A stretch of 17,262 nt of DNA, taken from assembly GCA_049644325.1 (NCBI GenBank), contig JBARRR010000136.1:1-17262 (forward strand), read 5' to 3'. Source of the DNA: DASZHA01 sp049644325 (GTDB lineage: Bacteria > Chloroflexota > Dormibacteria > DASZGP01). The notes under the pieces are model-generated. The model was not told the origin of the DNA. It searched no databases and saw only the letters and a program-made list of their open reading frames with translations. Position numbers and translations under genes: made by a program. This document shows, piece by piece, positions 13,763 through 17,262 of the stretch. The stretch's first letter is position 1; each line of letters begins with the position of its first letter.

Positions 13763-15433
13763 CTAACACGTCAGGGGCGAGAGGAGCCAGGTGCTGGCGC
13801 GATTGAGCCGGTGCGCGCTCTCCAGCGCGTAGACCAGCAGACCGCCCCCGCCGCCGGTCGGCAGTCCCATGCCACCTTCGCCCCGGGCCTCCCGCAGCGG
13901 CGCAGTCGCGGGCAGGCCCGCGGCCGAACGCGCATGTGCCAGGGCGACCTCGACGCCGCCTAGCTCGTCGACCAGGCCGCGCTCCAGCGCCTGGCGCCCG
14001 GTCCACACCCGGCCGCCGGCTACGGCGTCGACGGCCTCACGGGTCTGGCCGCGCGCCTCCGCGACGCGATCGACGAACTGGTCGTAGGTGTGCTCGATCA
14101 GGCGCCGCATCCGAGCGCGCTCGTCGTCGGAGAAGGGTGAGTCGATACCGAACATCGCCGCGTGCCGGCCGCGGACGATCGGCTCGCGGTGGACCAGGGC
14201 GCGCTCGAAGAGACCGCCCGCCGTCACCTTGCCGGCCAGCACCCCGATCGACCCGGTGATGGTGGTGGGCTGGGCGAAGACGCGCTGTGCCGCGGTGACC
14301 ACGTGGTAGCCGCCCGACGCCGCCACCGATCCCATCACCGCGACCAGCGGTTTCTTGGCCGCCAGGGCCGAGAGCGCCGAGGTCATCGCCTCCGACGCAG
14401 TCGAGGAACCGCCGCCGGAGTCGACCCAGAGCAGGACCGCGCCCACCCGGGGGTCGTCGGCCAGGCGCCGGGCCTGGCGGGCAACCGTGATGTCGCCGGC
14501 GCGACTCTGCAGCAGCAGGGGAACCGGGAGCCGTGGCCCGGCGGGCGGGCTGCTGCTGCGGCCGTCCAGAATCGTGCCCTCGATCCGCAGCAGCGCGACG
14601 TAGCGGCCGGGCCGCCGCGGAGCCGGTCGCGCCAAGCGGCGGCGGGCGTTGTCCCATCTCGCCATGCGACCCTCGAGGCGCGCGTCCAGCTCCTCCTCGT
14701 AGAGGACGCCGTCGATGGCGCCCAGCTCCAGCGCCTCCTCCTCTGACAGCGGGGCGCGGTCGACCAGGTCGCGGGCTGCGTCTCGCTCGATCGAGCGGCC
14801 GGTGGCGATGTCGTTGAGCAGCTCGTCGAAGGCGGCGTCCGCCAGCCTGTTGGCCATCTCCCGCGCCTGCTGGCTCATCGCGTTGCGGGTGAGGAAGTCC
14901 ATCGCGGTCTTGTAGGGCGTGATCTGGAGGACGTCGGCCTCCAGCCCGGCCCGGTGCAGGGCGTCGGCGAGGAAGCTGTAAGTCCGCGCATAGCCGACGG
15001 CGTTGAGGCCGCCGCCGCGCATCAGCAGCACCTCGTCGCAGGCGCAGGCGAGGTGATAGGTGGCGGTGTTGTAGCTCGACGCGTAGGCGATGACGCGCTT
15101 GCCTCCGGCCCGCAGCTCGGCGATCACCTCGCGGAAGGCCTGGACGTGGGCCTGCGACATGTCCAGCTGCCGGAGGTGGAGGACGACGCCGGTGATGCGC
15201 GGGTCGGCGGCGATGCGGTGGAACCGCGTCCGCAGCTCGGCCAGGCTCATCGTCCCTCGCCCGCCGAGTAGCCGCTGCCATCTCGGCCGGGGGGGCGGCG
15301 GCACCTCGGGGTATGCCTCCTCGACCAGGAAGACGACCCACGCCGGCGGCCGCCGTAGCCGGCGGAGCGGCCGGCGAACCTGCCAGGCCGCCCAGCGGAT
15401 GGCGAAGACAAGGTATGCCAACAACCCGCCCAT
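13763..15433 (-). CDS. sppA: Signal peptide peptidase SppA, 67K long type
   Basis: This 556-residue serine protease has two tandem SppA (S49) domains, as in the E. coli 67K form. An N-terminal membrane anchor (about 2-18) comes first. Domain 1 holds the catalytic lysine K175 in TPYKTAMDF, followed by MSQQARE. Domain 2 holds the nucleophile S373 in AASGGYH, preceded by WVDSGGGSS (336-344) and followed by TTITGSIGVLAGK (390-402). The enzyme degrades leftover signal peptides in the membrane, forming a Ser-Lys dyad across the two domains; both residues are present. ATG at 15433 is chosen because it begins just before the anchor helix and lies 2 nt after the stop of the alpha/beta hydrolase, so the two are tightly coupled. 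Open frame continues far upstream, but there it only shadows the hydrolase gene. Confidence 0.94.
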   Translation of the reverse strand: MGGLLAYLVFAIRWAAWQVRRPLRRLRRPPAWVVFLVEEAYPEVPPPPRPRWQRLLGGRGTMSLAELRTRFHRIAADPRITGVVLHLRQLDMSQAHVQAFREVIAELRAGGKRVIAYASSYNTATYHLACACDEVLLMRGGGLNAVGYARTYSFLADALHRAGLEADVLQITPYKTAMDFLTRNAMSQQAREMANRLADAAFDELLNDIATGRSIERDAARDLVDRAPLSEEEALELGAIDGVLYEEELDARLEGRMARWDNARRRLARPAPRRPGRYVALLRIEGTILDGRSSSPPAGPRLPVPLLLQSRAGDITVARQARRLADDPRVGAVLLWVDSGGGSSTASEAMTSALSALAAKKPLVAVMGSVAASGGYHVVTAAQRVFAQPTTITGSIGVLAGKVTAGGLFERALVHREPIVRGRHAAMFGIDSPFSDDERARMRRLIEHTYDQFVDRVAEARGQTREAVDAVAGGRVWTGRQALERGLVDELGGVEVALAHARSAAGLPATAPLREARGEGGMGLPTGGGGGLLVYALESAHRLNRASTWLLSPLTC

Positions 15434-15435
15434 GG

Positions 15436-16362
15436 CTACCGCGTAGGTGCGCCGGCCGCCCCCATCGTGGCGCTCGCTTGGTGCAGCAGCCTGCGACGGA
15501 GAAAGTCGACCTGGTCGGCGACCACCGCCTCGAAGCCCTCGCCGACATTGATCTGGTAGTGGCCGTAGGGGTAGTGCCGGACCTCGACGTCGGCAATCCG
15601 ATCTGCGGTCTTCTGGGCCTGCACCGGCGGCACGGTCATGTCGTTGTCGGCGATGCAGACCAGGACGGGGCATTCGATCCGGTGGGCGCTGCGCTTGGGA
15701 TTGAACATCGGCGTCGTCAGCGCCGCCCGCGCGGCGACGCGCTGCACCCAGACGACGCCCGGCGGGGTCTGGGCGCGATACCCGGGCACGGCCTCGTCGG
15801 CGGTCAACGCCCCGACGGAGCCGTGGGGCGCCATCGTCGGGATGGTGTACGGCGGTCGCCCCAACCACGCGCCCACCTGGTCGCGCAGGCCGGCGATCAC
15901 CAGCTGGAGCAGAACCAGCTTGGGAATGAGGAGCATCGATGCGACGCCATCGACCTGCGGCGCCTGGACCACGCACGCGGCCACGCGATGGTCGCGCGCC
16001 GCCAGGATGAGGGCGTGGCCGCCGCTGTAGGACCAGCCCCACACCGCCACCCGCGCCGGGTCCACGTTGGGGAGGGCGCGTACAAAGTCGAGGGCGGCGG
16101 CGTAGTCCTGCTGCTGGAGCTTGGCATCCAACAGCTGGCGCGGTTCCCCCTGGCTGTCGCCGAAGTATCGGTAGTCGAAGGCGAGGGCCGTGATGCCCGC
16201 GGCGGCGAACCGTTCAGCAAAGGCGTCGAGGCGCTGGCTCCGGATGCCGCCCAACCCCTGGCCCAGCACAATGGCTGGGTGCGGCCCGCCGCGCTCCGGC
16301 TGGTAGAGCCAGCCAGCGCAGCGCACCCCGGAGGACTCGAACGTCACATCCGTGCGCTGCAT
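15436..16362 (-). CDS. Alpha/beta hydrolase (dienelactone hydrolase/acyl-esterase-like)
   Basis: This 308-residue protein has a canonical alpha/beta hydrolase core with no signal peptide. LGQGLGGIR (33-41) provides the oxyanion-hole region, and DYRYFGDSQGE (63-73) follows the second core strand. The nucleophile elbow is GWSYSGG (109-115), with S111 the likely nucleophile; the usual second glycine of GxSxG is serine. A helical lid spans about 140-215. The acid is D239 or D241 in ADNDMTVPP, and the base is H268 in YGHYQIN. The substrate is not predictable; esters, lactones or peptides are possible. The ATG follows TATCGT by 7 nt, which suggests a leaderless transcript. It is the first gene of a likely hydrolase-sppA-DUF3556 operon and diverges from the SRPBCC gene. 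Confidence 0.9.
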   Translation of the reverse strand: MQRTDVTFESSGVRCAGWLYQPERGGPHPAIVLGQGLGGIRSQRLDAFAERFAAAGITALAFDYRYFGDSQGEPRQLLDAKLQQQDYAAALDFVRALPNVDPARVAVWGWSYSGGHALILAARDHRVAACVVQAPQVDGVASMLLIPKLVLLQLVIAGLRDQVGAWLGRPPYTIPTMAPHGSVGALTADEAVPGYRAQTPPGVVWVQRVAARAALTTPMFNPKRSAHRIECPVLVCIADNDMTVPPVQAQKTADRIADVEVRHYPYGHYQINVGEGFEAVVADQVDFLRRRLLHQASATMGAAGAPTR

Positions 16363-16369
16363 GGACGGA

Positions 16370-16375
16370 ACGATA
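16370..16375 (-). promoter_or_regulatory. Putative leaderless -10 box of the alpha/beta hydrolase operon
   Basis: TATCGT on the minus strand is followed by 7 nt and the ATG at 16362. No ribosome binding site is present. The -35 position of the divergent SRPBCC promoter falls on this box. Confidence 0.5.
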
Positions 16376-16393
16376 CGCGGCTTGGGACCTCGC

Positions 16394-16399
16394 TACGAT
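16394..16399 (+). promoter_or_regulatory. Putative leaderless -10 box of the SRPBCC gene
   Basis: TACGAT is followed by 6 nt and the ATG at 16406, with no ribosome binding site. It lies 18 bp from the divergent box, and both carry ACGAT on the plus strand. Confidence 0.5.
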
Positions 16400-16405
16400 T
16401 TGCCC

Positions 16406-16804
16406 ATGCCTGCGTACGGCGCCGCCGTCGATGTCGATGTCCCTCCCGCCGACGCCTTCGCCTATGTCGCCGACCTGACGCGGCACGGCGAGTGGTCGGC
16501 CGACCCGCTGGACATCCGCCTGGTCGATGGCGACGCCGGCGTCGTCGGGAGCCACTACGAAGCCACCGCTGAGGCCCAGGGCAAGACCATCACGGCCCGC
16601 CTCGAGGTAACAGAGGCGGAGGCGCCCAGCCGCCTCGGCTTCCGCGTCTCCGACCTGACCGGCGACTACGAGCACCGCTTTACGTTCACCGAGACCGGCT
16701 CCGGGACCCGCGTCGACCGTCGCATCACGACCTCGAAGCTGTCGCTGCCCCAGGTGCTGCTGTTCTACCTGGTCTTCTTCCCGGTCAAGTTGCCCAACGC
16801 CTAG
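16406..16804 (+). CDS. SRPBCC/polyketide cyclase-like protein, apparently truncated at the C-terminus
   Basis: This 132-residue protein of the START/SRPBCC hydrophobic-pocket fold begins with the usual strand and helix, AVDVDVPPADAFAYVADL (7-24), followed by HGEWSADP, the GSHYEAT strand near 50, ARLEVTEAEAPSRLGFRV, and YEHRFTFTETGSGTRVDRRI (92-111). Family members bind lipids, aromatic polyketides or other hydrophobic ligands. The frame stops at a TAG just where the long C-terminal helix should run. In the same frame, 21 further codons read as the missing helix (see next entry), so the protein may be shortened by a nonsense change. ATG at 16406 is chosen over an upstream GTG at 16352 because it begins right before the first strand and 6 nt after TACGAT. 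Confidence 0.85.
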   Translation: MPAYGAAVDVDVPPADAFAYVADLTRHGEWSADPLDIRLVDGDAGVVGSHYEATAEAQGKTITARLEVTEAEAPSRLGFRVSDLTGDYEHRFTFTETGSGTRVDRRITTSKLSLPQVLLFYLVFFPVKLPNA

Positions 16805-16876
16805 CGCGGCATGGCGCGCCTCAAGACCCACCTGGAGGAGGCAGCCCACCCCGAACCGGCCCGCCACTGATAGTAA
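16805..16876 (+). pseudogene. In-frame remnant of the SRPBCC C-terminal helix with triple stop
   Basis: After the TAG at 16802-16804 the same frame reads 21 codons, RGMARLKTHLEEAAHPEPAR plus H, and then TGA TAG TAA in tandem (16868-16876). The MARLKTHLEEA segment has the amphipathic character of the final helix of SRPBCC proteins. This fits a former coding tail that was separated by a point change to TAG, by a base-calling error, or that is still reached by readthrough. Confidence 0.55.
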
Positions 16877-16898
16877 GGTTCACCGATACTGATTGGTG

Positions 16899-17262
16899 AT
16901 GGCGGGGAGATGGCGACGGCTGTGGATGCTCGTTGCGACACTGTCGCTGGCCACCGGGATGGCAACCTACGCGCCGCCGGCGGGTGGCGCCGGGGTCGCT
17001 GCGGCCGGCCCTGGCCCTCAGCCTCGCCTGCCCGGGATCAACGCCCAGTTCCTGCCTCCGACCGGCAACGCCGCTGCCCGCAGCCAGGCCTTCGACCGCA
17101 TCGCCGGGCTTGGCGTTCGTATCGCGCGGATCGATAGCGTCTGGAGTGAAATCGAGAAGACGAAGGGCGTCTACAACTGGTCCAACCTCGACGCCAAGGT
17201 CAACGAGGTCGTCGCCCATGGGCTGAGCCCTCGCGTGATCATCGACTACAGCAACACGCTCT
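16899..17262 (+). CDS. Secreted TIM-barrel glycoside hydrolase-like protein (5' part only)
   Basis: The open frame from ATG 16899 (or GTG 16896) runs off the right edge, giving 121 codons. It begins with a signal peptide: basic GRWRRL, a hydrophobic stretch MLVATLSLATGM, and likely cleavage after ATYA near residue 24. A Gly/Ala/Pro-rich linker follows to about residue 48. Then comes a sequence typical of the first two beta/alpha units of clan GH-A enzymes (GH5/GH39-like): LPGINAQF, FDRIAGLGVRIARIDSVWSEIEK, GVYNWSNLDAKVNEVVAHGL, and the strand SPRVIIDYSN. The catalytic glutamates would lie beyond the window, so family and substrate are open. A GATACT hexamer at 16885-16890 may be its -10 box, again with little or no leader. 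Confidence 0.68.
   Translation, partial: MAGRWRRLWMLVATLSLATGMATYAPPAGGAGVAAAGPGPQPRLPGINAQFLPPTGNAAARSQAFDRIAGLGVRIARIDSVWSEIEKTKGVYNWSNLDAKVNEVVAHGLSPRVIIDYSNTL

Noticed and set aside
11723..13963. A 746-codon open frame on the plus strand
   Set aside because: It lies antisense to the DUF3556 gene and across the MFS tail. Its product is a His/Asp/Arg/Gln-rich low-complexity string typical of GC-rich shadow frames.
15434..16042. N-terminal extension of SppA to about 759 residues
   Set aside because: The extension translates the alpha/beta hydrolase gene in another frame and is Arg/Gly/Pro-rich. The ATG at 15433 begins at the membrane anchor and gives the normal family length.

Overview
The window is GC-rich bacterial chromosome, densely packed with short intergenic gaps. 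I see no rRNA or tRNA gene, insertion sequence, CRISPR array, or plasmid or phage gene. The gene set is free-living and heterotrophic: amino-acid handling, an antiporter, an oxidative repair enzyme and several uncharacterised membrane proteins. Several promoters look leaderless, and one gene matches a membrane family (DUF3556) that I know mainly from mycobacteria. This suggests a soil actinobacterium or a Chloroflexota/Dormibacterota-like lineage. No phylogenetic marker is present, so the assignment is weak.

Layout. (1) 1-2982, minus strand: a CPA1 Na+/H+ antiporter, a secreted degenerate vWA protein, and a PrsW-like intramembrane metalloprotease that runs off the left edge. (2) 3086-3949: a small acidic two-helix membrane protein (plus) facing msrA (minus), with a hairpin between them. 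(3) 3983-7195: an M20 peptidase (minus), an N-succinylamino acid racemase/OSBS-type enolase (plus) and a COG3375-type GNAT acyltransferase (minus). Together these match the three activities of the known D-to-L amino acid conversion route through N-succinyl intermediates. (4) 7276-8330, minus: an unknown protein with a HEPN-like R-x4-H motif and, upstream of it, a small coiled-coil protein. (5) 8613-11999, plus: an operon of a SnoaL-like protein, an aromatic amino acid lyase homologue whose MIO triad lacks its glycine, and a 14-TM MFS exporter translationally coupled to the lyase. (6) 11996-16362, minus: alpha/beta hydrolase, SppA protease and DUF3556 membrane protein. (7) 16406-17262, plus: a SRPBCC protein that appears to be cut short by an in-frame TAG, then the start of a secreted TIM-barrel glycoside hydrolase that runs off the right edge.

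General features. Two divergent gene pairs (near 5150 and 16380) have back-to-back TANNNT boxes 6-7 nt before the start codons, which fits paired leaderless promoters. TAG is the stop codon of 11 of the 16 genes whose 3' end is visible, which is unusual for such GC-rich DNA. The most interesting items are the D-amino acid cluster, the lyase with the missing glycine and its operon, the vWA-PrsW pair and the SRPBCC amber stop.
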